From an uncultured Roseburia sp. (GTDB taxonomy: Bacteria > Bacillota > Clostridia > Lachnospirales > Lachnospiraceae): a stretch of 64,000 nucleotides of DNA. The translations under genes and the position numbers were made by a program. The notes beneath the pieces are model-generated. The model had not been told where the DNA came from and did not search any database. It worked only from the letters and a program-made list of their open reading frames with translations. Location: assembly GCA_947642555.1 (NCBI GenBank), contig CANRSX010000023.1, forward strand, positions 1 to 64,000, in the 5' to 3' direction. How positions within the stretch are numbered: position 1 is the stretch's first letter; the number at the start of each line of letters is the position of its first letter. This document shows, piece by piece, positions 19,901 through 29,571 of this stretch.

Positions 19901-21565
19901 ATGAAAAAAGGAGTTGCAATGCTGCTGATCGCGGCGATGAGCGTTTCCCTGGCCGCGTGCGGAGACAAAGGCAGCGCGGGAAGTGCAGGCGCCGGCGACG
20001 CGGGAAATGCGGGGGCAGAGGATGCCGGGAGCGCCGGAAGCGGCGACGAGGATGCCGGGACGACCCCGGAGGCGGGTGACACGGAGGCAGCGCCCTCAGG
20101 CGGTTCCGCAGAGCCGGTGGCCGGAGGGACGGTGAATATCCCGATCACGGACGATCCCACCACGCTTCAGGGCTGGATGATGCGAAATTCAAATGAGGGC
20201 GTTATCTCCCCGGCGATTTATGAGACGCTGCTTAAGTATGACGAGACCGGAAAGCCGCAGCCGTATCTGCTGGAGTCCTTTACGGGCGATCCGGAAGCGC
20301 TGACCTACACGCTGGTGGTGAAGGACGGCATCACCTTCCAGGACGGGACGCCTCTGGATGCGGAGGCGGTAAAGTGGAACCTGGATTACTACAAGGAGAA
20401 CGGCGTCCTCACCGGTTCCTATTTCAACTATGTGGACAGCGTCGAGGTGACAGACGAGAAGACGGTTGTCGTACATATGTCCAGCTGGGACGCGCTCTTT
20501 GACTACGGTCTGGCGAGAACCTGCTTTGTCTGCAGTCCCACCGCGGTAGAGTCCCTGGGACCGGACGGATTCAATGAGGCTCCGGTGGGAACCGGCGCGT
20601 TTAAGGTGACAAAGTGGAGCCATGGCGAGGGAATCTATACCGAGAGATACGATGATTACTGGCAGGGTAAGCCGTACCTTGACAATGTAAACTTCGTGAT
20701 CTATTCCTCCACGGCAACCCAGCAGGCCGCGCTGGAGGTGGGCGATCTGGACGTCATGAATCTCTCCGGAGACGCCGTGACGGCGGATGCGCTGAAAGCA
20801 AAGGGCTATAACCTGACCAACGCGGCGATCCCGTCTACCGGTTATACCTTATGCTTCAACAGTCTGGCGGACGGTCCTCTGACCGACGTGCGCGTCCGTC
20901 AGGCCATCGCATACGCGGTGGACGCGGAAGAGATCTGCAATTCCCTGTTAGGCGACGGCGCTTACGGTGAGGCTTCCACCCAGTGGGCAGTCACGACGTC
21001 GGCGGAGTACAACAGCGAGGTCACCGGCTACGGCTACGACGTGGAGAAGGCAAAGGCCCTTCTTGCGGAAGCGGGCTATGGAGACGGCTTTGAGCTGACG
21101 ATCAATTTCCAGGTCGGCGATTTTGCGAAGAGCGTCTGCCAGATCATTCAGGCGGAGCTGCAGCAGATCGGCATCACGGTGACCTTAAATCAGATCGAGG
21201 TTGCCAACTATGCGGATTATCTCGGAGAGTGGGACGGCATCCTGTTCCATCCGATGGGATTAGGAAACGGGCAGTTCTCGCAGGTCGCGGCGAACATGAT
21301 CCCGGGCGCGCGGTTCGGCGGCGCTACCTTCCTGCACGACGAGGAGTCGGTGGGCCTGATCAATGAGGCGATCGTGTCGGATCAGGAGACGTTAAGCCAG
21401 AATTTAAAGGGCGCGGTGAAGATCCTCTTCCAGGACAATGTCGAGCTCTATACCGTGGCGATCACCTATTCCACCGCAGTGACGAGTCCGAAGCTGCACG
21501 GTGATTACGGCTCCATCCAGGGGAACGGCGCCACCTGGCATGAGCTTTGGAAGGAAGCGGAATAA
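19901..21565 (+). CDS. ABC transporter substrate-binding lipoprotein, peptide/nickel family (SBP_bac_5)
   Basis: Lipobox SLAACGD; family-5 SBP features (PYLLESFTGDPEALTYTLVVKDGITFQDGTPLDAEAVKW). Confidence 0.93.
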   Translation: MKKGVAMLLIAAMSVSLAACGDKGSAGSAGAGDAGNAGAEDAGSAGSGDEDAGTTPEAGDTEAAPSGGSAEPVAGGTVNIPITDDPTTLQGWMMRNSNEGVISPAIYETLLKYDETGKPQPYLLESFTGDPEALTYTLVVKDGITFQDGTPLDAEAVKWNLDYYKENGVLTGSYFNYVDSVEVTDEKTVVVHMSSWDALFDYGLARTCFVCSPTAVESLGPDGFNEAPVGTGAFKVTKWSHGEGIYTERYDDYWQGKPYLDNVNFVIYSSTATQQAALEVGDLDVMNLSGDAVTADALKAKGYNLTNAAIPSTGYTLCFNSLADGPLTDVRVRQAIAYAVDAEEICNSLLGDGAYGEASTQWAVTTSAEYNSEVTGYGYDVEKAKALLAEAGYGDGFELTINFQVGDFAKSVCQIIQAELQQIGITVTLNQIEVANYADYLGEWDGILFHPMGLGNGQFSQVAANMIPGARFGGATFLHDEESVGLINEAIVSDQETLSQNLKGAVKILFQDNVELYTVAITYSTAVTSPKLHGDYGSIQGNGATWHELWKEAE

Positions 21566-21673
21566 GAATTGAGAAAGCCGGGGCATGCGCTGTCAGACGA
21601 AGGCATGGCGCATGCCCTTTGTTTCGCCCATTCTGCGAAGCATGGCTGAACGTTAGAGAGAGGTGGTGATTTT

Positions 21674-22624
21674 ATGGGACGGTATCTTTTAAAGAGGCTG
21701 GGGATCTCCGTTCTGGTGGTATTCCTGGTTTCCGTCATATCCTTCACACTGGTTCATATGCTTCCCGGCGATCCGGCGGTCCTCGCCCTGGGATCGGAGG
21801 CGTCGGAGCAGGACGTCGAGGCGTTCCGGAAGGAGTACCATCTGGACCGCCCCGTAGCGGAACAATATGTGATCTGGATCAGAGAGATCCTCCACGGGGA
21901 TCTGGGAGATTCCATTACCTACAGCAGACCGGTGACGGCGTGTCTGGCGGAGCGTCTTCCGCGGACGATTTCCATCGGCCTTCCGGCCCTGATTCTTTCA
22001 AGTATGTTCGGAATTTTCTGCGGGATCGTCAGCGCGGTGAAGCGCGGAAAGTTTGTGGACAATCTGATTACGTTTGTCAGCACGATCGGGCTTGGCGCGC
22101 CGCAGTTCTGGCTGGGGATCCTGGGAGTCTATATTTTCGGCATGAAGCTAAAGCTGTTGCCCCTTTCCGGCTATGTGGCTCCCTCTGAAAACTTCGGACA
22201 GTATGTCTATTACGGCGTCATGCCGATCCTGATCTTATCCTTCGGGCTTCTCGCATCCGTCTCCCGTCAGACCAGGTCGAATATGCTGGAGGTGATCAAC
22301 CAGGATTATATCCGCACGGCCCGGGCAAACGGGCTGGTGGAGAAGAGCGTGGTGTACAAGCACGCGCTGAAAAACGCCCTGATCCCGGTGATCACGACCA
22401 TCGGCCTGCAGGTGCGCGTGGTGGTCGGCGGTTCCCTGATGGTGGAGCAGGTCTTTAACATCGCCGGGATCGGAACGCTGATCGTGAGCGCGATCAACGG
22501 CAGGGACTACATGGTGGTGCAGGGCTGTGTGTTCGTGATCTCCGTGTTTATCGTACTCGTCAACTTTGTCATTGATTTACTGTACGGATTCGTGGATCCC
22601 CGTGTCCGTAAATCCTGGAGGTGA
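21674..22624 (+). CDS. ABC transporter permease, DppB family
   Basis: DppB-like N-terminus and EAA region; operon position. Confidence 0.94.
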   Translation: MGRYLLKRLGISVLVVFLVSVISFTLVHMLPGDPAVLALGSEASEQDVEAFRKEYHLDRPVAEQYVIWIREILHGDLGDSITYSRPVTACLAERLPRTISIGLPALILSSMFGIFCGIVSAVKRGKFVDNLITFVSTIGLGAPQFWLGILGVYIFGMKLKLLPLSGYVAPSENFGQYVYYGVMPILILSFGLLASVSRQTRSNMLEVINQDYIRTARANGLVEKSVVYKHALKNALIPVITTIGLQVRVVVGGSLMVEQVFNIAGIGTLIVSAINGRDYMVVQGCVFVISVFIVLVNFVIDLLYGFVDPRVRKSWR

Positions 22625-23502
22625 GCCGTATGTCGGATCGAAACGTAACAAAAGCAAACGGTGTGAAACGCTTCTTCCGGATCTTTTTCAGCCGTGGCTG
22701 GGTGACAAAAATCTGTTTCGGGATCATCGTTTTATTTGTGCTGATCGCGGTCTTTGCGCCCGTTCTGACGCCCTGGACCCCGTATGAGCAGAATCTTAGG
22801 AATATTCTGGCGGGCCCGGGGAAGGAGCATCTGCTGGGCTGCGACAATATCGGCCGGGATACGCTGACCCGCCTTTTGTACGGCGCGCGGATCTCGCTTG
22901 TGACAGGACTGCTCTCGAGTATCTGGGCGGCGGTCGTCGGCACCACCATCGGGCTGATCGCCGGATACGTGGGCGGCTGGGTGAATTCCGCCATCATGCG
23001 GATCACGGACGCCATGATTGCGATTCCGCCGATTATCTTTACGATGGTGCTCTCCACCATGGTGACGGGAAATCTGCTGGGCATCAGCATTGTGATCGGG
23101 GTATCGATTATTCCCAGCTATATCCGTATGGTAAACGGGCTGGTGATGAGCCTTCGGGAAAACGATTATGTGACCGCGGCGGATCTCATCGGGCAGAAGC
23201 AGCTGGTGATCATGTTCCGGCATCTGCTGCCGAACTGTCTGGCGTCCCTGATCGTCACATTTACGATGAATGTAGGCACCGCGATCATGCTGGAATCCAC
23301 CTTAAGCTATCTGGGCGTCGGCATTATACCGCCCACGCCGGCATGGGGCGTTATGGTTTCCGAGGGATACAAATATCTGTTTAACCAGCCGCTGGTGGCG
23401 ATCCTTCCCGGTATCTGCATTATGCTGGTGGTGATTGCGTTTAATATTGTCGGCGACGCGCTCCGCGATGCCCTTGATCCGAGACTGAGGGGGAAACTGT
23501 GA
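22621..23502 (+). CDS. ABC transporter permease, DppC family
   Basis: LLGCDNIGRDTLTRLLYGARISL motif; operon position. Confidence 0.94.
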   Translation: MSRMSDRNVTKANGVKRFFRIFFSRGWVTKICFGIIVLFVLIAVFAPVLTPWTPYEQNLRNILAGPGKEHLLGCDNIGRDTLTRLLYGARISLVTGLLSSIWAAVVGTTIGLIAGYVGGWVNSAIMRITDAMIAIPPIIFTMVLSTMVTGNLLGISIVIGVSIIPSYIRMVNGLVMSLRENDYVTAADLIGQKQLVIMFRHLLPNCLASLIVTFTMNVGTAIMLESTLSYLGVGIIPPTPAWGVMVSEGYKYLFNQPLVAILPGICIMLVVIAFNIVGDALRDALDPRLRGKL

Positions 23503-24506
23503 TGGAAGAAAAAATTTTATTGGACGTAAAAAATCTCCGCACCTCCTTTTTTACCGACGCAGGGGAAGTAAAATCCGTAAATGACGTCAGCTTTTATGTA
23601 AAAGAAAAAGAGATCGTGGCGGTGGTGGGGGAATCCGGGAGCGGGAAATCCGTGACCCAGCTTTCCGTCCTGCAGCTCATCCAGTCCCCGCCGGGTAAAA
23701 TCTTAGGCGGAGAGGTATGGTTTGAGGGAGAAAATCTGCTGACCTATTCGAAAAAACAGATGTGCGGGATCCGCGGCAACGGGATCTCCATGATCTTCCA
23801 GGAGCCCATGACCAGCTTAAATCCGGTCTATACGATCGGAAACCAGCTGACGGAGGTGCTGCGGGCCCACCACAAAAATATGACAAAGCAGGAGGCCTGG
23901 AAGCGGGGCGTGGAGGCGCTGGCAGCGGTGGGAATTCCGGATCCGGAAGCGCGGATGAAGAATTATCCCTTTGAGATGAGCGGCGGCATGCGCCAGCGCG
24001 CCATGATCGCCATCTCGGTGGCCTGCAACTCCAGGCTGATCGTGGCGGATGAGCCCACGACGGCGCTGGATGTGACGACCCAGGCCCAGGTCATGGAGCT
24101 GCTTCTCTCCCTGGTGGAAAAGAACGGGACTTCTATCATTGTAGTCACTCATAACCTGGGGCTTGTGACCCGCTATGCGGACCGCATCTACGTGATGTAC
24201 GCGGGGCGCATCGTGGAGTCGGGCACCACGGAGATGCTGCTGACGAATCCCAGGCATCCTTACACCCTGGGGCTTCTGGCGTCCGTTCCGAAGCTTGACA
24301 GCGACAAGGAGGAAAAGCTGATCCCCATCGAGGGGACGCCGCCCAATCTGGCGCAGATGCCGGAGTACTGCTCCTTTTATCCGCGCTGTCCTTACGCCTG
24401 TGAGGAGTGCAGACAGAAGGAAGCGCCCGTCCTTCGCCCGGTGGGGGAGGAGGGACACTTCATGGCATGCCACCGGGATGTGAAAGGAGGAAAGACAGAT
24501 GGCTGA
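23499..24506 (+). CDS. ABC transporter ATP-binding protein, DppD family
   Basis: [24 protein letters not shown]-terminal oligopeptide_HPY domain. Confidence 0.95.
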   Translation: MMEEKILLDVKNLRTSFFTDAGEVKSVNDVSFYVKEKEIVAVVGESGSGKSVTQLSVLQLIQSPPGKILGGEVWFEGENLLTYSKKQMCGIRGNGISMIFQEPMTSLNPVYTIGNQLTEVLRAHHKNMTKQEAWKRGVEALAAVGIPDPEARMKNYPFEMSGGMRQRAMIAISVACNSRLIVADEPTTALDVTTQAQVMELLLSLVEKNGTSIIVVTHNLGLVTRYADRIYVMYAGRIVESGTTEMLLTNPRHPYTLGLLASVPKLDSDKEEKLIPIEGTPPNLAQMPEYCSFYPRCPYACEECRQKEAPVLRPVGEEGHFMACHRDVKGGKTDG

Positions 24507-25485
24507 AAAAGAGATTCTGTTGAAGGTTGAGAATCTGAAGATGCACTTTCCGGCGGGCCGGACCCTGTTCGGGAAGACAACCTCCTGGGTAAAAGCGGTG
24601 GACGGCGTGTCGTTTGAGGTGGAGAAGGGAAAAACCTTTGGTCTTGTCGGCGAATCGGGCTGCGGCAAGACGACGGCCGGAAAATGTATCCTGCGGGTCA
24701 ATAAGCCGACGGAAGGCCATATCTGGTACAAGGGAAAGGATATCAGCAGGGCCTCCAGGGCGGAGATGAAGTCGATCCGGCGGGAGATCCAGCTGATTTT
24801 CCAGGATCCCTACGGTTCCCTGGATCCCAGGCAGTCCGCCGGCTCCATCATTAAGGAAGCCATCGTGACGGGAAAGGAGCGCTGCAGTGAGGCTCAGGTC
24901 GCGGACCGGGTAAAGGAGCTTCTGGAGACGGTGGAGCTTCTGCCGGAGATGGGGGACCGCTATCCCCATGAGATGAGCGGAGGTCAGCGCCAGCGGCTGG
25001 GAATCGCCCGGGCCCTGGCCTGCAACCCGGAGCTGATCGTATGCGACGAGCCGGTATCCGCGCTGGACGTGTCGATCCAGGCCCAGGTGATCAATCTGTT
25101 CCAGTCCCTGCAGGAGAAGTCCGGATTTACCTATGTCTTTATCGCCCATGATCTCGCGGTGGTAAGGCACATCGCGGACGTCATCGGCGTCATGTATCTC
25201 GGACACATCGTGGAGATCATGGAGGCGGAGGAGATCTATTCAAACCCGATCCATCCGTATACGAAGGCGCTGCTCTCGGCAGTGCCCATCACGGATTATT
25301 ATACGGAAAAATCCAGGCAGCGGATTCTCTTAGAGGGAGAGGTCCCAAGCCCGATCAACGCCCCGAAGGGCTGTCCGTTCCATCCCCGCTGCATCTATGC
25401 CACGGAGCGGTGCAGGCAGGAGGTTCCGGCGTTAACTGACACCGGAGGCGGTCATTATGTGGCCTGCCATCTGTGCGGGGAATAA
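24499..25485 (+). CDS. ABC transporter ATP-binding protein, DppF family
   Basis: GESGCGKTT, LIFQDPYGSLDPR, CNPELIVCDEPVSALDVSIQAQ. Confidence 0.95.
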   Translation: MAEKEILLKVENLKMHFPAGRTLFGKTTSWVKAVDGVSFEVEKGKTFGLVGESGCGKTTAGKCILRVNKPTEGHIWYKGKDISRASRAEMKSIRREIQLIFQDPYGSLDPRQSAGSIIKEAIVTGKERCSEAQVADRVKELLETVELLPEMGDRYPHEMSGGQRQRLGIARALACNPELIVCDEPVSALDVSIQAQVINLFQSLQEKSGFTYVFIAHDLAVVRHIADVIGVMYLGHIVEIMEAEEIYSNPIHPYTKALLSAVPITDYYTEKSRQRILLEGEVPSPINAPKGCPFHPRCIYATERCRQEVPALTDTGGGHYVACHLCGE

Positions 25486-25500
25486 AGGGGCAGGCTGTGG

Positions 25501-26895
25501 GTGAAAGCGGCGGGAAGGATTGCTATGGGATCAGACGTTTATGCGGACGAGAATAAAATGGGCGTGATGCCGGTGGGGAAGCTGCTGTTTACCATGGCCG
25601 CTCCCCTGACAGTCTCCCTGATGGTACAGGCTCTGTACAATGTCATTGACAGTCTGTTTCTTTCCCATCTGGGAGAAAACGTGCTGGCCGCCATCTCACT
25701 GGCCGCCACGGTTCAGAATTTTATGAGTTCCATGGCGGCGGGGCTTGGCGTGGGGGCCAATGCGCTGGTGACGTCTTATCTGGGAAAACGGGACCGTGAG
25801 AAGGCTTCTGAGGCGGCGCTCTGCGGGATCTGGATCGAGTTCGTCTGCATGCTGTTCTTTTTTTTCGCGGGACTGTTCCTGGTGAAGCAGTATTTTCTGT
25901 TTCAGACGGATCATCCGGAGATTGTCGGTTACGGGACCGCATACCTGCGGATCTGCATGGCGGGGTCCCTCGGCATGTTCGGGGAGATCATCTTTGAGCG
26001 GCTGCTGCAGTCAGCGGGGAAGACAGTCTGTACCATGATCACCCAGGGAACCGGCGCCGTCGTCAATATCCTTCTGGACGCGGCGCTGATCTTCGGCGTG
26101 CCGGGGATTCTTCCCGCGATGGGAATCCGGGGGGCGGCAGCGGCCACCGTCTGCGGCCAGTGGATCGCCATGGGGCTGGCCCTCTGGCTGAACGTGAGAG
26201 AGAACCGGGAGCTTTCCTTTCGTCTGAAAGGGTTCCGGCCGTCTCATGATATGACGGCTGCCATTCTGCGCGTCGGCATCCCGTCCGCTGTGGCGGGTTC
26301 CGTGGGATCGTTTATGTTTTTCCTGCTCAACCGGCTGATCGCCTCCTTTTCCACCACGGCGCTGGCGGTGTTCGGCATCTATAACCGGCTGCAGCATTTT
26401 ATCCTGACGCCCATGATCGGAATCACGAACAGTGTGGTTTCCGTCTCTGCATATAATTACGGGGCGAGAAAGAAAAAAAGGATCACGGATACCTTCCGGT
26501 GGGGGATGATCTACGGATCAGTGATGATGACTTTTGCCGCCTTCTGTTTTCTGCTGTTTCCGGAAGCCATCATGGCGCCCTTTCACCCGACGGAGGAAAT
26601 GCTTGCCGTCGGAATCCCGATATTCAGGATCGTGGAATTTACATTTGTCTTCTCTCCGCTCTCGATGATAAACTGCTCCCTGTTTCAGGGGCTGGGAAAC
26701 GGCGGGTACAGCCTGGTGGTGACGGTGGCACGGCAGATCCTCATCCGGGTGCCCCTGGCGTACCTGTTTGCCTTATCCGGCGATCTGTCGCTGGTCTGGT
26801 ACTGCTGGCCGGTCTCGGAGGTCTGCTCGGATCTCATCAGCCTGGCGCTGCTTCGCAGGATGTATAAAAAAGTGCTTTGCGCGCAAAAAACTTGA
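25501..26895 (+). CDS. MATE family efflux transporter
   Basis: 12-TM MATE-like sequence (PLTVSLMVQALYNVIDSLFLSHLGENVLAAISLA). Confidence 0.93.
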   Translation: MKAAGRIAMGSDVYADENKMGVMPVGKLLFTMAAPLTVSLMVQALYNVIDSLFLSHLGENVLAAISLAATVQNFMSSMAAGLGVGANALVTSYLGKRDREKASEAALCGIWIEFVCMLFFFFAGLFLVKQYFLFQTDHPEIVGYGTAYLRICMAGSLGMFGEIIFERLLQSAGKTVCTMITQGTGAVVNILLDAALIFGVPGILPAMGIRGAAAATVCGQWIAMGLALWLNVRENRELSFRLKGFRPSHDMTAAILRVGIPSAVAGSVGSFMFFLLNRLIASFSTTALAVFGIYNRLQHFILTPMIGITNSVVSVSAYNYGARKKKRITDTFRWGMIYGSVMMTFAAFCFLLFPEAIMAPFHPTEEMLAVGIPIFRIVEFTFVFSPLSMINCSLFQGLGNGGYSLVVTVARQILIRVPLAYLFALSGDLSLVWYCWPVSEVCSDLISLALLRRMYKKVLCAQKT

Positions 26896-26957
26896 CAAGC
26901 TGTTCGATAGGTGTTATCGTTGGTTTGCAATCGATACCAAAAACGCAATCGATATCA
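26892..26957 (+). promoter_or_regulatory. Promoter TTGACA-17-TATCGT followed by paired ATCGAT operators
   Basis: ATCGAT cores at 26930-26935 and 26948-26953, same 18-bp spacing as at 16945/16963. Confidence 0.65.
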
Positions 26958-26974
26958 ATCAGGAGGAAGCAGAA

Positions 26975-27655
26975 ATGAGTGTATGTAAACTGGGGAATGT
27001 AAGAATTGTTGATCTGACGAAGCAGCTGGATCCGGCGACCGAGACGAGACGCTGCCATCTGTTTCGTTTTAATACGGGCGGTCCGATCCCGGATTTCCAC
27101 ACGATTATGGATCTGACCAGCCACCTGGGGACGCATGTGGAGTGTCCGTATCACCACGACGACAACTGGCCTTCCGCGGCGGAGCTTCCGCTGGATACCT
27201 TTATGGGAAGAGCGGTATATCTGACGATTGACGCCGCGCCGAACAGCTATATCACGGCGGAGATCCTCGATCAGGTCTGCGCGGGAAAGGTGCGGGAGCA
27301 TGACATTCTGATCCTGGATTCCCCGCATAAGCTGCCGCCCTTCACGCCGGATACCAATACGGAAAAGGATAAGAGACTGTTTGTCAACGGTGAGACAGCG
27401 CAGTGGATGGTGGATCATAAGATCAAGTGTGTGGGCTTTGGCGACGGCGTCTCCATCGAGAACCGCAACGAGGACGTGAAGCCGTTCCACGATATATGCA
27501 TGGCGGAAAATATCGTGTTCCTGGAGGTGCTTAAGAATCTGGAGGAGTTAGAGCAGGAGGTATTCTTTATGTCCTATACGCCGCTCCCGATCATGGGGCT
27601 CGATTCCTGTCCGATCCGGGCGTATGCGATCGAAGGGCTTGCAGAGTTTTCATAA
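26975..27655 (+). CDS. Cyclase family protein (kynurenine formamidase-like)
   Basis: DLTSHLGTHVECPYHHDDNWPSAAELPLDTFMG metal-binding motif; start at 26975 with aggaggaa RBS. Confidence 0.9.
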   Translation: MSVCKLGNVRIVDLTKQLDPATETRRCHLFRFNTGGPIPDFHTIMDLTSHLGTHVECPYHHDDNWPSAAELPLDTFMGRAVYLTIDAAPNSYITAEILDQVCAGKVREHDILILDSPHKLPPFTPDTNTEKDKRLFVNGETAQWMVDHKIKCVGFGDGVSIENRNEDVKPFHDICMAENIVFLEVLKNLEELEQEVFFMSYTPLPIMGLDSCPIRAYAIEGLAEFS

Positions 27656-27771
27656 GGAGAAGCATTTCACAGCATTCAGAGTGCATGTTACATCATATGG
27701 CCTGATTCGTCATCCCAAAAAGCCGAAAGAAACGGAGTAACGGAAGAAAACGTGAAAAGGAGGCTATAAGG

Positions 27772-28632
27772 ATGAAGACAAAGAAAAGCAGACGAATCGC
27801 GGCGTTTCTTGCTGTCTGCATGACAGGAGCGCTGGCAGCGGGCTGCGGCTCGGGCGCGGATAAGGCCAAAGCGCCGGCGGATGCGCGGACGGAAGAACAG
27901 AGCGGCGCGCCGTCGGCGGATGTGCGGACAGAAGAACAGGGTGGTGCGTCGTCGGCGGATGCGCGGGCAGAAGAACAGGGCGGCGCGTCGTCGGCGGAGA
28001 CGAATGAGGAGGCTTCCGCGGGAAAATGGCAGGTGCTGGGGCTGGAGGAAGCCGCGGCTGTTGACGCGGATTTCCTGGGAAAGGTCTGGAAAATAGAAGA
28101 GGATTCCTTTTATATCGTAGAAAAAAAGGTGAAGATTCTCGAGGACGGTTCCCTGGTGACCGGCGCCCCGGCCACTGGTGCGGATGTACCGGATTCCGAG
28201 CTCATTCCGGTCATTTTTGACGGGAACACCTGTTTTTACGTGAGGACGATTTCAGACAACGGAGAAACCACTGAGGACATGGAGGCCGGCTTTGAGGATC
28301 TGGAACTCTATATATCAGTTGACCTGAAAGGCAGATTTGAGCATGATGTCTTTTACGCGGATGAGATCCGGATGGAAAAAGATTCCGAAGGCATGGAATA
28401 TACAAAGAGCGACCCCGTTACCGGAATCGTAGAGACATATACGGATTCTATGATTGTAGTTAAAGATCCCGGCGACGGTATGACCTATTATTTTTCCACG
28501 GAACATGTCAGGGATGCGGAGGGCGATGCTCCGGTGGCTGTGGGCGATACGGTGGAGGTTACATACCGGGGCGTGCTGGGCAATGACGAAAAGAACCCCG
28601 GAGAGGCGTTAAAGATTGCGCCCGCCCCGTAA
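27772..28632 (+). CDS. Hypothetical lipoprotein
   Basis: Signal peptide with lipobox LAAGCGS; repeat-containing linker. Confidence 0.75.
   Translation: MKTKKSRRIAAFLAVCMTGALAAGCGSGADKAKAPADARTEEQSGAPSADVRTEEQGGASSADARAEEQGGASSAETNEEASAGKWQVLGLEEAAAVDADFLGKVWKIEEDSFYIVEKKVKILEDGSLVTGAPATGADVPDSELIPVIFDGNTCFYVRTISDNGETTEDMEAGFEDLELYISVDLKGRFEHDVFYADEIRMEKDSEGMEYTKSDPVTGIVETYTDSMIVVKDPGDGMTYYFSTEHVRDAEGDAPVAVGDTVEVTYRGVLGNDEKNPGEALKIAPAP
27877..27993 (+). repeat. Three 39-bp tandem repeats (13-aa ADxRxEEQxGAxS)
   Basis: Units at 27877, 27916, 27955, each encoding AD(A/V)R(T/A)EEQ(S/G)GA(P/S)S. Confidence 0.9.
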
Positions 28633-28679
28633 GCGCGGCGTTGCGAATAGCGCGGACAAAACTTATATTTTCCCGCAGG

Positions 28680-28727
28680 AATCCGGCAGAGACCAGGGGC
28701 GTACGCTCTCCCGGTCTCTGCCGGATT
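28680..28727. terminator. Inverted repeat, 15-bp perfect stem, between convergent genes
   Basis: aatccggcagagacc (28680-28694) / ggtctctgccggatt (28713-28727). Confidence 0.65.
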
Positions 28728-29555
28728 TTATGAGGAGGACGGCTCTTTCGCCGGGCGTTTTGCGGCATAGAGCTTCTCCCAGCCCAGCGCATTGCTGTGC
28801 GTTTTTTTGTTATAGCAGATCAGCATGGCCTCCGCGAAGCCGAGGGAACCGGCACGCCGTTCGTTTGCGGTGCGCACGAGCTCACGGATGGAGATGAGGC
28901 CGAGCTTTTCTTTGAACAGATCTTCTCTGAGCGTGTCGCCGTACACCGAAACCAGCCGGGCGATGCCGTTTAGCATATTCGCGCTTAAGGACTGCGGGAC
29001 GCCCTCCCAGGTCCCGACGGCCAGCCGCAGGACGCGGTCAAGGACATGGAAGCCGTAACGGTCGTGAATCTGTTCCAGTGTGTACACGGCGCAGATGTGG
29101 CAGGGCCCCGGCTTGGGGGAGATGACAAGGCGGTATGATTCCACGAGATCACGGATGATCAGCTGTTTGTCGCTGCCGGCCTCGATACTGGCCATAAAGA
29201 TCTCGTAGGGCAAAAGCGGCTTTACGAATTTCTGCTGATTGGCAAAAATATCGGCTTCCCTGGCATACTTAAGGTCGTCGTAGATCATGCACCAGACCGG
29301 GGTCTCGCGGGAATCCGACACCAGCGCGATGATCTCGATCGTGTGCTGGCCGTTGAAGACATAATTGACGCCGTCTCTGCGGCTGACCTTGACCGGGTTG
29401 ATCTGATACAGGTCAAAATGCTCCGCGGCGTGCTGAATATGCCGGAGCGAGAGATTCCGCTGATATTCCTGGCTGGACACCAGGTTTTTGATCGGAATCT
29501 GTTCAAAGTGGACGTTTGGGACGAAACAGCTGTAGTTTTCCATTGATTTCTCCAT
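28728..29555 (-). CDS. ParB-like nuclease-domain protein
   Basis: IPIKNLVSSQEYQRNLS...NYVFNGQHTIEI ParB-N-like motif. Confidence 0.65.
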   Translation of the reverse strand: MEKSMENYSCFVPNVHFEQIPIKNLVSSQEYQRNLSLRHIQHAAEHFDLYQINPVKVSRRDGVNYVFNGQHTIEIIALVSDSRETPVWCMIYDDLKYAREADIFANQQKFVKPLLPYEIFMASIEAGSDKQLIIRDLVESYRLVISPKPGPCHICAVYTLEQIHDRYGFHVLDRVLRLAVGTWEGVPQSLSANMLNGIARLVSVYGDTLREDLFKEKLGLISIRELVRTANERRAGSLGFAEAMLICYNKKTHSNALGWEKLYAAKRPAKEPSSS

Positions 29556-29571
29556 TCTGTGGTGTTGTGTC

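Noticed and set aside
27877-27993. Tandem repeats considered as a possible CRISPR-like array
   Set aside because: Repeats are contiguous with no spacers, in frame and within a CDS; same for 9967-10029 and 31781-31880.
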